DNA of 64,000 nt. Source: Bacillota bacterium. Lineage in GTDB: Bacteria > Bacillota > Clostridia > Christensenellales > Aristaeellaceae. Both the position numbers and the translations under genes were made by a program. How positions within the stretch are numbered: the stretch's first letter is position 1; each line of letters opens with the position of its first letter. This document shows, piece after piece, positions 8,226-16,047 of the stretch. The notes below the pieces were generated by a model. It worked only from the letters and a program-made list of their open reading frames with translations, had not been told where the DNA came from and made no database searches. The DNA is taken from contig JAFADG010000040.1 in NCBI GenBank assembly GCA_023425025.1, positions 15,045 through 79,044 on the forward strand. Reading direction: 5' to 3'.

Positions 8226-9832
8226 TTGGCTGCGCCTTCCGCCAGCCTGTCCAGATACTCCAGGTAATCGTCATAGCTTTCCCTGCGGTCAATGATGCCG
8301 CCGGGAATGAACTCGATCACCCGGTTGGCCACCGTCTGCATGATTTGATGGTCTCTTGAGGTAAAGAGCATGGTGCCCTTGAACTCCACCATGCCTTCGT
8401 TCAGGGCCGTAATGGATTCCAGGTCCAAATGGTTGGTGGGCTCATCCATAATCAGCACGTTGGCCCCCAGCACCATCATCTTGGCCAGCATGCAGCGTAC
8501 CCGCTCGCCGCCGGAGAGGACCTTGGCCTGCTTTAAGGCTTCCTCGCCGGAAAAGAGCATCCGCCCCAGCCAGCCCCGGATCGTCACCTCATGCTTGTCT
8601 TCGGAAAATTCCCGCAGCCAATCCACCAGGGTATCCGCAACGCCGCTGAAATATTGCGTGTTGTCGGCCGGGAAATACGCCCGGCTGGTGGTCACGCCCC
8701 ACTTGAATTCGCCCTCGTCGGGTTCCAGTTCCCCCATCAGGATTTGGAACAGGGTGGTGCGGGCAAGCTCATCCTTGCCGGCAAAGGCGATCTTGTCGCC
8801 GGGCATGACCAGGAAGCTTATATTGTCCAGCACCTTGCGGCCGCCCACGGTCTTGCTGATACCCTTCACCGTCAGCACATCGTTGCCCACCTGCCGGTTC
8901 TGGTCAAAGTGGATGAAGGGATACCGGCGGGAGGAGGGGATAAAGTTTTCCATTTGCAGGTTATCCAGCAGCTTTTTGCGGGAGGTGGCCTGGCGGGATT
9001 TGGAGGCGTTGGCGCTGAAGCGGCGTATGAACTCCTCCAGTTCCTTGGCCTTTTCCTCGTTGCGCCGGCGCTGGTCCCGGGCCTGGCGGGCCGCCAATTG
9101 GGTGTACTCGTACCAGAAGTCATAGTTGCCCACGTACATTTGAATCTTGCCAAAGTCGATGTCCACGATATGGGTGCAGACATGGTTCAAAAAGTGGCGG
9201 TCGTGGGATACCACGATCACGGTATTGGGAAAATCCATCAAAAACTCTTCCAACCACTTGATGGCGTGCAGATCCAGGTTGTTGGTGGGTTCGTCCATGA
9301 GCAGTATATCCGGTGTGGCGAACAGCGCCTGGGCCAGCAGCACCTTCACCTTGTAGGGGCCGTCCAGCTCGGCCATCTTCATTTGGTGGTATTCGCCGGT
9401 GATGCCCAGACCGTTGAGCAGTATTTCCGCGTTGGTTTCGGCGTTCCAGCCGTCCAGCTCGGCAAATTCGCCTTCCAGGTCGGCCAGCTTCAAGCCATCC
9501 TCATCGCTGAAATCCGGCTTGCTGTACAGCTTTTCCTTTTCGGTCATGATTTCGTGCAGTCTTTTATGGCCCATGAGCACGGTTTCGATAACCGTATGCT
9601 CATCAAAGGCAAAGTGGTCCTGCCGCAAAACCGCGATGCGCTCGCCGGGTTTTACGCTGACATCGCCGCGCGTTGGCTCCAGTTCGCCGGAGAGAATTTT
9701 CAAAAATGTGGACTTGCCCGTGCCGTTGGCGCCGATCAAGCCGTAACAGTTGCCCGCGGTGAACTGCACGCTGACATCCTTGAACAGTTCCCGTCCGCCA
9801 TATTGAAGCGATATACCATTTGCGCTGATCAT
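8222..9832 (-). CDS. ABC-F family ATPase, YbiT-like
   Basis: The 536-residue soluble protein has two ABC domains and no membrane segments, so it is a ribosome-associated ABC-F translation factor rather than a transporter. The first Walker A is GANGTGKST (34-42) and the first Walker B is ILLMDEPTNNLD (176-187). An arginine/glutamate-rich linker spans about 245-290. The second domain has a standard LSGGERVR signature and LIMDEPTNHLD. Two sites are degenerate: the first signature reads LDGPYKV (156-162) instead of LSGG, and the second Walker A reads AGKDELARTT (351-360), without the usual lysine. The nearest group is YbiT, usually not a resistance factor, although an Erm gene lies just upstream. 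An extended -10 lies upstream at 9869-9877. Confidence 0.9.
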   Translation of the reverse strand: MISANGISLQYGGRELFKDVSVQFTAGNCYGLIGANGTGKSTFLKILSGELEPTRGDVSVKPGERIAVLRQDHFAFDEHTVIETVLMGHKRLHEIMTEKEKLYSKPDFSDEDGLKLADLEGEFAELDGWNAETNAEILLNGLGITGEYHQMKMAELDGPYKVKVLLAQALFATPDILLMDEPTNNLDLHAIKWLEEFLMDFPNTVIVVSHDRHFLNHVCTHIVDIDFGKIQMYVGNYDFWYEYTQLAARQARDQRRRNEEKAKELEEFIRRFSANASKSRQATSRKKLLDNLQMENFIPSSRRYPFIHFDQNRQVGNDVLTVKGISKTVGGRKVLDNISFLVMPGDKIAFAGKDELARTTLFQILMGELEPDEGEFKWGVTTSRAYFPADNTQYFSGVADTLVDWLREFSEDKHEVTIRGWLGRMLFSGEEALKQAKVLSGGERVRCMLAKMMVLGANVLIMDEPTNHLDLESITALNEGMVEFKGTMLFTSRDHQIMQTVANRVIEFIPGGIIDRRESYDDYLEYLDRLAEGAAN

Positions 9833-9868
9833 TTTAAACCAAATTCCCCTCTAGAAAATAACCTTTTC

Positions 9869-9877
9869 ATTATAGCA
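9869..9877 (-). promoter_or_regulatory. Extended -10 promoter of the ABC-F gene
   Basis: The minus strand reads TGC-TATAAT, an extended -10 hexamer, about 37 bp upstream of the ABC-F start codon. No convincing -35 box is present. Confidence 0.5.
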
Positions 9878-9965
9878 CGAAAAGAGCGCTTTGGGTACTG
9901 CGCAAGGGAATGATTTGTGTTAAAACGCGGGCAGGGACCTTGTTTTGCAGAACATCCTCCGTTCA

Positions 9966-10754
9966 TCATAATGAAAGCACATATTTGCAGTAGCATCGGA
10001 AAAGGCACAGCCATTGTACATAGAGCATTTCGCCGGAAGCAACGTTACAGATGCCTGCTTCCTGAAATGCCCGGAGCAACTGCTTCTTGGTAAACATGCG
10101 CCGCAGTCCTGCGCCATTGTTTCCCAACCCAGTTTGAATAAAACGCTCATAATCGCGCCCTTGGGAGGGCGTGATGTCCGGATGAGTCTTTTTCTTTAGG
10201 TGCACCATCACGACATCGATTCCGGGCTTGGGGTGAAAATCTTCCCTGCGGAAATGGTATACGATATCAAGCTCGAATCCCGGCTTTAGCATGAGCGAAC
10301 GCAAGGTTTCACGCGGCACTCCCATAAAGCGTTTGGCCGCTCCCTTTTCCATCGTCAGCCATGCCTCGGTTGGCGGGTTTTTGCTTTCCGTAAGCTTACG
10401 CAGGATATCGGTGGTGTGGCAAAAGGGAATGTTTGCAAAAACCTTATAACTGCCGGAAACGGGAAGCTGCCACTTAAGAAAGTCTTGATGATAAAGGCGC
10501 AGATTTTCAGTACCGTTGTATTTTTCATATAGCCGGCCATAAAGCTTTTTGTCGATCTCAACCGCGGTGACCCTCCGGCAGCTTTGAAGGAGCAGGCTGG
10601 TTACATGGCCTTTTCCGGGACCTATTTCGATGACATGATCCTCTGCGTCAATACTGGTTATGTGAAGCAATCTGTCGATTGTTCTATAGCTGGTCAGAAA
10701 ATTTTGAGATACCCAAATAGGCGGCTTTTGCGCTTGGGTTCTATTTTTGGACAT
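9966..10754 (-). CDS. erm: Erm-type 23S rRNA adenine-N6 methyltransferase
   Basis: The 262-residue protein is a KsgA/Erm Rossmann methyltransferase. SQNFLTS (16-22) is the N-terminal family signature. EIGPGKGH (43-50) is motif I for SAM. VEID (65-68) is the acidic loop and NIPF (108-111) is the catalytic motif IV of Erm enzymes. MEKGAAKRF further on is typical of Erm rather than KsgA/RsmA. The family methylates A2058 of 23S rRNA and gives macrolide-lincosamide-streptogramin B resistance. The ATG has the ribosome site AGAGGTG 8 bases upstream, and that site can be locked in a hairpin. A leader peptide gene and promoter precede it (10755-10940), the architecture of inducible erm genes. Similarity to a named Erm class cannot be judged here. 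Confidence 0.88.
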   Translation of the reverse strand: MSKNRTQAQKPPIWVSQNFLTSYRTIDRLLHITSIDAEDHVIEIGPGKGHVTSLLLQSCRRVTAVEIDKKLYGRLYEKYNGTENLRLYHQDFLKWQLPVSGSYKVFANIPFCHTTDILRKLTESKNPPTEAWLTMEKGAAKRFMGVPRETLRSLMLKPGFELDIVYHFRREDFHPKPGIDVVMVHLKKKTHPDITPSQGRDYERFIQTGLGNNGAGLRRMFTKKQLLRAFQEAGICNVASGEMLYVQWLCLFRCYCKYVLSL

Positions 10755-10760
10755 AAAAAA

Positions 10761-10800
10761 TACACCTCTTTTGATTTGATTCGAATCGCAAAAGGGTGCA
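10761..10800 (-). promoter_or_regulatory. Hairpin that sequesters the erm ribosome-binding site
   Basis: On the minus strand TGCACCCTTTTG (10800-10789) pairs with CAAAAGAGGTGTA (10773-10761) over 12 bp with one bulged A and one G-U pair. The second arm contains the Shine-Dalgarno AGAGGTG of erm. This corresponds to the 3:4 helix of classical erm translational attenuators. Confidence 0.75.
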
Positions 10801-10839
10801 CAAAACCGCCGAAGAGCGTTTACGCTTCCGTTGGTTCAG

Positions 10840-10883
10840 TACACCTTAGTTACGAATACGAATAAAAGCATACATAAGGTGTA
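10840..10883 (-). promoter_or_regulatory. Erm leader stem-loop enclosing the leader peptide gene
   Basis: Perfect 9-base arms TACACCTTA (10883-10875) and TAAGGTGTA (10848-10840) on the minus strand flank the leader ORF. The second arm begins at the leader stop codon and can alternatively pair with TGCACC at 10800-10795. That gives the 1:2 versus 2:3 switch expected for attenuation. Confidence 0.72.
10846..10875 (-). CDS. ermL: Erm leader peptide MYAFIRIRN
   Basis: A nine-codon ORF ending in TAA lies between the erm promoter and erm. It encodes MYAFIRIRN. Arg-Ile-Arg fits the +x+ (Arg/Lys-x-Arg/Lys) class of macrolide arrest peptides, known from the RLR leaders of the ErmD type. GGAGG (10891-10895) lies 15 bases upstream of the ATG, longer than usual. 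An in-frame AUA only 6 bases after GGAGG would give a 12-residue version, so the true start is uncertain. The stop overlaps one arm of the leader stem, so a stalled ribosome would affect folding downstream. The promoter, the leader and the hairpins agree with each other, which is the main support. Confidence 0.68.
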   Translation of the reverse strand: MYAFIRIRN

Positions 10884-10911
10884 TCTCAAACCTCCAATAT
10901 AGATTATATTG

Positions 10912-10940
10912 ATTATACGAAAAGCGCGCGATATTGTCAA
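10912..10940 (-). promoter_or_regulatory. Consensus promoter of the erm leader
   Basis: On the minus strand TTGACA (10940-10935) and TATAAT (10917-10912) are separated by 17 bp. Transcription would start near 10905, just before GGAGG (10895-10891). The promoter lies immediately after the stop of the upstream gene. Confidence 0.85.
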
Positions 10941-10963
10941 TGCTGATACAAAGGGCGTATATT

Positions 10964-12052
10964 TTATTTCTTTTTCCAATCAGAACCGTAAACTTCTTGC
11001 GCAGCATGATACCCAAATAATGACGCCGCCAACTCATCGTTTATTGTTTCCCAGTTATGACGGGAGTAATTATCGGGGCAGAGGGTATAGTCTTTCCCGT
11101 CGTGTTTTACATGGACGGCGAAAATTTTATTCCTGCCGCCCTTGGCGCAGGCAAGGCAGCCATTGCAGGTTTTGCATACGCTTATCAGGTGTTTTTGCAA
11201 GTCTTGATCAAGGTTCTCAAAATCCCTAAGCATGGCTTTTACGCCTATGCTGTTCATGGAGCCGAAGAAAAATTTCCAATACTTACGCGGGTTATACCCA
11301 AACACAAAGCCGCCGACGCTATTATGGAATGTAATGCGAAAGTCAAATCCCGCTGCGCCAAAGGTGCACTTTATGTTTTTATCATAACCGTTTTTCAAGC
11401 ATTTGTTTTGAATATCAAGGAGCAAACCGTTCAAACCTGCCGCGTTGTCAACTCTTGTGAGCAGAAAGTCAAAATTGCCTGTAAATGAACAGCAGGCAAA
11501 ATTCATAAGGGCATAGGGAATCCATGGGTTTATATCTACAGGGACTTTTTCAGCAAGGAGCCTGAGACTTTGTATAATAGCTTTTTCGGCAATAATGATT
11601 ATTTCGGTTCTGCCTTTTTCAATGTCTATCCCAATCTCTTTGAGTAAAATTTTATACTGAGGTTTGTAACTTATTTTGTTTTCTTTCAAAACAGAGTTGC
11701 TGACTGATACGTAATGATCCTTTGTTTCGCCCCGCAAAAACGATATATATAGAAATTTATAGAAATCGAACAAGCACTTGAATATTGACTTATATACCTT
11801 GTCCAACCGAGGATTGGCACTATTTGTTGCGTACCACTCATATGCCTCGTCTTCGTCGCCGGCAAGGTTTAGAAGCTTTGGGGTTTCATATAACTTGTCA
11901 ATCATCTGCCCCATTAACCCATGAAGCTTTTTCTGCGCTTGCTCATCTGCTTTTTCTGATTCAATCGGTACAAATTCGGAATACATGAAATGCAGTCCAT
12001 ATAGAATGCGTTGCGAGATTGTGTCAAAAGCTGCTATCGGTTTGATGGTCAC
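10964..12052 (-). CDS. Conserved protein of unknown function with CxxCxxCxxC motif
   Basis: The 362-residue protein starts at GTG 12052, with GGAGGG 6 bases upstream. The N-terminal 270 residues look alpha-helical and soluble and match no family I can name. Near the C-terminus four cysteines, Cys293, 296, 299 and 302, form C-x2-C-x2-C-x2-C, followed by a basic stretch (KGGRNK) and a further Cys in YTLCPDNY. The spacing could hold a metal or an Fe-S cluster. Similar cysteine-plus-KGG-plus-CP tails are familiar from uncharacterised Bacillota proteins. The region is richer in A+T than its flanks, a hint of transfer together with erm. I assign no function. Confidence 0.7.
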   Translation of the reverse strand: MTIKPIAAFDTISQRILYGLHFMYSEFVPIESEKADEQAQKKLHGLMGQMIDKLYETPKLLNLAGDEDEAYEWYATNSANPRLDKVYKSIFKCLFDFYKFLYISFLRGETKDHYVSVSNSVLKENKISYKPQYKILLKEIGIDIEKGRTEIIIIAEKAIIQSLRLLAEKVPVDINPWIPYALMNFACCSFTGNFDFLLTRVDNAAGLNGLLLDIQNKCLKNGYDKNIKCTFGAAGFDFRITFHNSVGGFVFGYNPRKYWKFFFGSMNSIGVKAMLRDFENLDQDLQKHLISVCKTCNGCLACAKGGRNKIFAVHVKHDGKDYTLCPDNYSRHNWETINDELAASLFGYHAAQEVYGSDWKKK

Positions 12053-12102
12053 TTATTTCCCTCCATATTGCGATATACAAACAACCCGCAGTGCAAACCA
12101 TA

Positions 12103-12609
12103 TCAAAACCATTTGCAGGGAATATGTAAAAAGACATCGCTATTTGGCTCAAATCCTATCTTTTCATAAAATCCTGCTGCTGTTTCGGTCTCAACCAGCC
12201 ACTGCGAATCAGGGAAGCATTCCCTGCATCTTCTTACCAATTCTTTACCGATCCCCAGATTCTGAAACTCCGGCATAACAGCCAAATCATATATGATGGA
12301 TCGAAATATCTTATCACTAAGTACCCTAACGCATCCGACCAATTTGTCGCCCGCCCATGCGGAGACGACAATTGTGGAATTTTTAAATGGTACGTTAAAG
12401 TTCTCCAGCATGAATGGCGTTATCGTTCCATCAGACCACCCTACTGCCGTAAACAATTCGTGCAACCCTTCACACGGCAAGTCTTTTCTCGTGTCATATA
12501 CTATTTGCACAGGCACCTCCAAATTGATATTTGCCAGCCTCGTAGTCTGTATCACGCGTGGCATATCGGACACAGCAACAGCTTTTTCACAATATTCCAA
12601 CCAACTCAT
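12103..12609 (-). CDS. GNAT-family N-acetyltransferase
   Basis: The 168-residue protein has the GNAT core: VVSAWAGDKLVGCVRVLSD is strand 3-4, DLAVMPEFQNLGIGKELVRR holds the Q-x-x-G-x-G acetyl-CoA loop, and the C-terminal GFYEKIGFEP is the typical closing strand. The substrate is unknown. The ATG at 12609 is chosen because GAAGGA lies 8 bases upstream; it overlaps the last 23 bases of the esterase gene, so the two are translated together. A longer in-frame start is possible but has no site. Confidence 0.85.
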   Translation of the reverse strand: MSWLEYCEKAVAVSDMPRVIQTTRLANINLEVPVQIVYDTRKDLPCEGLHELFTAVGWSDGTITPFMLENFNVPFKNSTIVVSAWAGDKLVGCVRVLSDKIFRSIIYDLAVMPEFQNLGIGKELVRRCRECFPDSQWLVETETAAGFYEKIGFEPNSDVFLHIPCKWF

Positions 12610-13336
12610 GCCCGATTCCTTCAAACACGACATATTCATGAGGAATATGCAATGCCTCTAAATATAAATGCAAAATCTCATTATCGCAAAACAATACGTC
12701 AGCCGTTCCGACATGGATTTTCATGTGTAACTTGCCGCGTATTTTTTCTGCGTTTTGCCTTATCACATATAAAATATTGTTTTCTTCCAGGTATCTTTCC
12801 TCTCTCATCATGTTTTCATATAATTCGGCGGCCTTTTCCGGCGCCACCCCCACAGTATGGGAATCTTTATGATAATAATGGTGGTACGTGCCTGCGTATG
12901 CGGTTACCGAAGCAAACAGTTCAGGATATTTAACAGCATAATAAAAGGCCATGCCGCCGCCCATCGAAAACCCCGAAACCGATCTGTTTTCACGCGCCGC
13001 GTCCGTCCTGTATTCTCCGTCGATATACGGAAGCAATTCGCTAATGATCATTGATTCAACGGGCAAATTCTCGAAATCTTCAATAACGGGAGAATTATTG
13101 GGAAAAACGGTAATTGCCCGGTTGCTTTTATATACCTTTTCCAACGGCCATATCTCGGACGATTCGTTGCCAGTCCATCCGTGAAAATGATACGCAACCG
13201 GATACTTTTCACTGCTTTCTTCGTAACCGGGCGGCAGATAAATATTGTAGCCGATTTCGTGGCTCATTAATTGGCTGTGAAATGTCTTGTGGGTAACGTT
13301 TTGAGGTGATTCTGCCGGTGGGTTTATATAATTCAT
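12587..13336 (-). CDS. Alpha/beta-hydrolase, esterase D / enterochelin esterase-like
   Basis: The 249-residue protein has the serine nucleophile in SGFSMGGGMAFYYAVKYPELF, a GxSxGG elbow of the esterase D-type hydrolases. The early YPVAYHFHGWTGNE gives the oxyanion HG segment. VGTADVLFCDNE and the late FEGIGHELVG would carry the acid and the histidine, although the usual H-x-W end is replaced by GHELVG. There is no signal peptide. The ATG at 13336 follows GAGGAG by 8 bases and comes after the stop of the small DUF gene, so an upstream ATG at 13384 is rejected. The substrate is unknown; acyl-sugar or thioester cleavage is possible. Confidence 0.82.
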   Translation of the reverse strand: MNYINPPAESPQNVTHKTFHSQLMSHEIGYNIYLPPGYEESSEKYPVAYHFHGWTGNESSEIWPLEKVYKSNRAITVFPNNSPVIEDFENLPVESMIISELLPYIDGEYRTDAARENRSVSGFSMGGGMAFYYAVKYPELFASVTAYAGTYHHYYHKDSHTVGVAPEKAAELYENMMREERYLEENNILYVIRQNAEKIRGKLHMKIHVGTADVLFCDNEILHLYLEALHIPHEYVVFEGIGHELVGIL

Positions 13337-13367
13337 TTTTCCCGCTCCTCGCTTCATCAATTCCCGT

Positions 13368-13574
13368 TTAGTCAAGCTTTTCAAACGCCACAGTCTTTTC
13401 TTTCAATGAAATCTTTCCAACCTTGTACCCGTATTGCGTCAGTTCTTTTTTGCAGTTCAGGAAGGAATGATCGATTTCGATCCCCGCGATACGGCTGATG
13501 TCCTCAAAGGTCAGCTTTAACGAGAGCCTTCCGTCTTTTTGCAGGTATTCCCACAGCGCGTTGTATTTGCTCAT
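13368..13574 (-). CDS. Small conserved DUF7662-like protein
   Basis: The 68-residue protein starts MSKYNALWEYLQKDGRLSLKLTFEDISRIAG. This resembles the short DUF7662-type proteins that begin KYxxLxxYL and continue LTFxEIExIxG. It is too short for an enzyme. Its start overlaps the GNAT gene stop (13571-13574) by four bases, so it is translationally coupled to that gene and followed by the esterase. The function is unknown. Confidence 0.7.
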   Translation of the reverse strand: MSKYNALWEYLQKDGRLSLKLTFEDISRIAGIEIDHSFLNCKKELTQYGYKVGKISLKEKTVAFEKLD

Positions 13575-14068
13575 ACATCTCTTCCTTTCGTGACAGCTTG
13601 ACTCCGTTCCAGCTTATAGTAGCGCAAGATATCATCCTCATGGGTATATACAAACCCGAGCTTTTGAAGCACATGCTGGCTTCTTGTATTGCGCAAAACG
13701 CAATCGGCATAGACGGTCGCAAGGCCCAGTTCTGAAAATGCGTATTCCACCAGCAGGCGTTCCGCCTCGGTGCCAAAGCCGCGGTTCTTGTATTTGTCGC
13801 AGGAAAAATGGATGCTCATGGTCCCGCAGCTTTTTTCAAAATCGATATATTTCAGTTGGATCTCCCCCACCGTTTGCTCCCCATGGCAGATGGCGAAAAA
13901 GCGGCGGCTCTTGTCCATGACCTTTTTCTGATAGTATTGCTCCACCCACTGCGGATCATAGGTGAACGCCATCTCCCACATGGCGGGATCGGATACGTAT
14001 TCATTCCAAAACGCGTGGCAGCGCTCCAGCGTATAGGGTTGCAAAGCGACCAAATTCCCTTGCAGCAT
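13571..14068 (-). CDS. RimJ/RimL-type GNAT acetyltransferase
   Basis: The 165-residue protein matches the RimJ/RimL branch. The N-terminus is LQGNLVALQPYTLERCHAFW. The middle HGEQTVGEIQLKYID precedes KYKNRGFGTEAERLLVEYAF, which holds the R/N-x-G-x-G loop. VLRNTRSQHVLQKLGFVY is the characteristic N-x-R-S-x-x-x-x-x-K-x-G-F closing motif. Such enzymes acetylate N-termini or amino groups of small molecules. The ATG at 14068 follows TGAGGA; the GTG at 14080 is less likely. It heads the small operon GNAT, DUF7662, esterase, GNAT. Confidence 0.87.
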   Translation of the reverse strand: MLQGNLVALQPYTLERCHAFWNEYVSDPAMWEMAFTYDPQWVEQYYQKKVMDKSRRFFAICHGEQTVGEIQLKYIDFEKSCGTMSIHFSCDKYKNRGFGTEAERLLVEYAFSELGLATVYADCVLRNTRSQHVLQKLGFVYTHEDDILRYYKLERSQAVTKGRDV

Positions 14069-14148
14069 ATGTATCCTCACAAAATATACGCATCACGGCG
14101 CTTTTCTCAAAATGATTATCGCACATACACGCCCTGGAAACAATAGTA

Positions 14149-14187
14149 AAGAACCGGCCCAGCGCTTTTTCATCGCTGCCGGTTCTT
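14149..14187 (-). terminator. Terminator of the sugar ABC operon
   Basis: A perfect 10-bp stem AAGAACCGGC (14149-14158) / GCCGGTTCTT (14178-14187) lies 37 bp after the last permease gene. On the minus strand the stem ends in TTTACTATT. Confidence 0.8.
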
Positions 14188-14223
14188 GAAAGGCTGCCTA
14201 TGGCTTTTGGCACTGCCCAAATA

Positions 14224-15105
14224 TCACTTTACACCCTTGTAGGAAAACGCCTGTATGATTTTCTGGCTGGCAAACAGGAAGATGATGATCACCGGCACCA
14301 CCAAAATGGTGTTGGACGCCATGATGTTGTTCCACAAAAGGCCCTGCTCGGCATCTTTCAGCCTTTCCACCGCCATGGTAAGCGGCCGCACAGCGTCGTT
14401 CATGGTCATCACCAGGGGCCAGAAATAGGAATTCCAGTGGGCAATAAAGGAAAACATGGCGATGGTGATCATTGAGGATTTGCTCATGGGAAGCATGATC
14501 CGCAGCATGATTTGCCGCTCGGTGGCGCTGTCCAGCCTGGCGCATTCCACGATCTCATCGGGAATTTGCTTGAATCCCTGCCGGAGCATGAAGATGCCGA
14601 AGGCGTTTGCCCCAAAGGGGATAATCTGCGGCCAGAGGGTGTTGATGAGCTTTGCCTTGGACATCATCAAAAAAACGGAAATATAGGTGATCTGCTCCGG
14701 AATCATGAACGCCACCAGCACGACCCCAAAGAGCAGGCCCCGAAAAGGGAAGCTGCGCCTGGCGAACGCGTAGGCCGCGGGCACCATCACAGCAATCTGC
14801 AAAACGATGACCGCCAGGGTGACAATGATGGAATTCAATGCGTATCGCCAGAGGCCCATGCCCAATTCGCTGATGGTTTTGAAACTTTCCAAGGTGAACT
14901 CCCTGGGTATCAGCGTTGGCGGCACGATGATCGCTTCGCCATAGGTTTTAAAAGCCGTGATCAGCATCCAATAAAAAGGAAAGGCAAAGATCAGCAGCAC
15001 AGCGATTTTTAACAGGTCCCCTGGCAGCTTGGGCAGGTAAAGGAGAAACCTGCGCTTCCATTGCTTTTCCGCGATCGTCTTTTCCTCCGGCAAACGCTCC
15101 ACCAT
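14224..15105 (-). CDS. Carbohydrate ABC transporter permease, MalG type
   Basis: The 293-residue inner-membrane protein has six predicted helices and the EAA loop CARLDSATERQIMLRIMLPMSK near residues 195-216. The long first periplasmic region (TLIPREFTLESFKTI) is the family start of MalG/UgpE-type permeases. It would pair with the MalF-type permease just upstream and with the ATPase at 16040-17092. It is the last gene of an operon that also codes for a phosphodiesterase and a binding protein. Confidence 0.93.
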   Translation of the reverse strand: MVERLPEEKTIAEKQWKRRFLLYLPKLPGDLLKIAVLLIFAFPFYWMLITAFKTYGEAIIVPPTLIPREFTLESFKTISELGMGLWRYALNSIIVTLAVIVLQIAVMVPAAYAFARRSFPFRGLLFGVVLVAFMIPEQITYISVFLMMSKAKLINTLWPQIIPFGANAFGIFMLRQGFKQIPDEIVECARLDSATERQIMLRIMLPMSKSSMITIAMFSFIAHWNSYFWPLVMTMNDAVRPLTMAVERLKDAEQGLLWNNIMASNTILVVPVIIIFLFASQKIIQAFSYKGVK

Positions 15106-15123
15106 AATCTTTTCACCTCCGCC

Positions 15124-16047
15124 TCATTGATAGTGGACCCGCTTTTCAAAGCCCTTGAAGTCGATCATCGTGACCAGGATCAGTATGAACATCAGCACGA
15201 CGCCGGCGGCGGAGCCAACGCCCAGGGAATTGTTGCGCTGGAACGCAAAGTTGTAAATGTACAGCGAGATCACCTGGGTGGATGTGCCCGGCCCGCCCCC
15301 CGTCATCAACCGGACGGAATCGAACACCTTGAAGGAGCCGATGGTGATGGTGATCAGCAGAAAGAAAAGCTGGGGCGAAAGCATTGGCAGCGTAATCTTA
15401 AAGAAGGTCTTTGTCCGGGAGGCGTTATCCAGCCTGGCGGCCTCATAGATTTCCGCCGGGATCGCCTTGAGGGCCGAAAGGATAATCAGCGCGTAATAGC
15501 CGATCCCCTTCCATACGTTCATCGCAATGATGCAGGCCATGGCGGTGTCCGTATCGCCCAGCCAATTGACGGGCGCGACGCCAAACGCCTTCAAAACTGT
15601 ATTGAAAAGGCCGTAGGGGTCCGAATTGAAAAGCCAGCTCCAGATAAAGGCACAGGAAACCGAAGCCACCAGGTGCGGCGTAAAGAACGCGGTTTGGGCG
15701 ATCCGGTTGATCCTGCGGTCCTCAAACAGCCATACCGCAAAGAGCAAGGAGAAAAAGATCAGCAAGGCGACGATAAAAACGGTATATACCGCGGTGTTTT
15801 TCAACGCCTCCAGAAAATCCCGCCGGACAAAAAATATATTGTAATAGCTATCAAGACCCAAAAATTCCTTGTATGGATTGGTGGCGTTCCCTTTGTACAG
15901 GCTCAGGTCGATGATATGCAGCATGGGATACACCACAAAAACTGCCAGGAACAAAATGGCCGGGGCGATCATGGCATAGGAAAGAAGGTGCCCGCGCCAT
16001 ACCTTGCGGCGGCGCATGGAACGCAGGGCGGCTTCATGTTCACGCAT
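15124..16047 (-). CDS. Carbohydrate ABC transporter permease, MalF/UgpA type
   Basis: The 307-residue protein has six helices, beginning with HLLSYAMIAPAILFLAVFVVYPM, and the EAA loop YEAARLDNASRTKTFFKITLPMLSP that contacts the ATPase. The N-terminal FLGLDSYYNIFF is standard for UgpA-type subunits. Its start overlaps the ATPase gene by 8 bases and 18 bp separate it from the MalG-type gene, so all are co-transcribed and coupled. Confidence 0.93.
   Translation of the reverse strand: MREHEAALRSMRRRKVWRGHLLSYAMIAPAILFLAVFVVYPMLHIIDLSLYKGNATNPYKEFLGLDSYYNIFFVRRDFLEALKNTAVYTVFIVALLIFFSLLFAVWLFEDRRINRIAQTAFFTPHLVASVSCAFIWSWLFNSDPYGLFNTVLKAFGVAPVNWLGDTDTAMACIIAMNVWKGIGYYALIILSALKAIPAEIYEAARLDNASRTKTFFKITLPMLSPQLFFLLITITIGSFKVFDSVRLMTGGGPGTSTQVISLYIYNFAFQRNNSLGVGSAAGVVLMFILILVTMIDFKGFEKRVHYQ

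Noticed and set aside
8591..9913. 440-codon open frame opposite the ABC-F gene
   Set aside because: Antisense shadow without motifs; the minus-strand ABC-F protein has full family structure.
10837..10889. Alternative 17-codon erm leader starting at TTG
   Set aside because: The TTG is only one base from GGAGG, too close for initiation, and the frame lacks an arrest motif.
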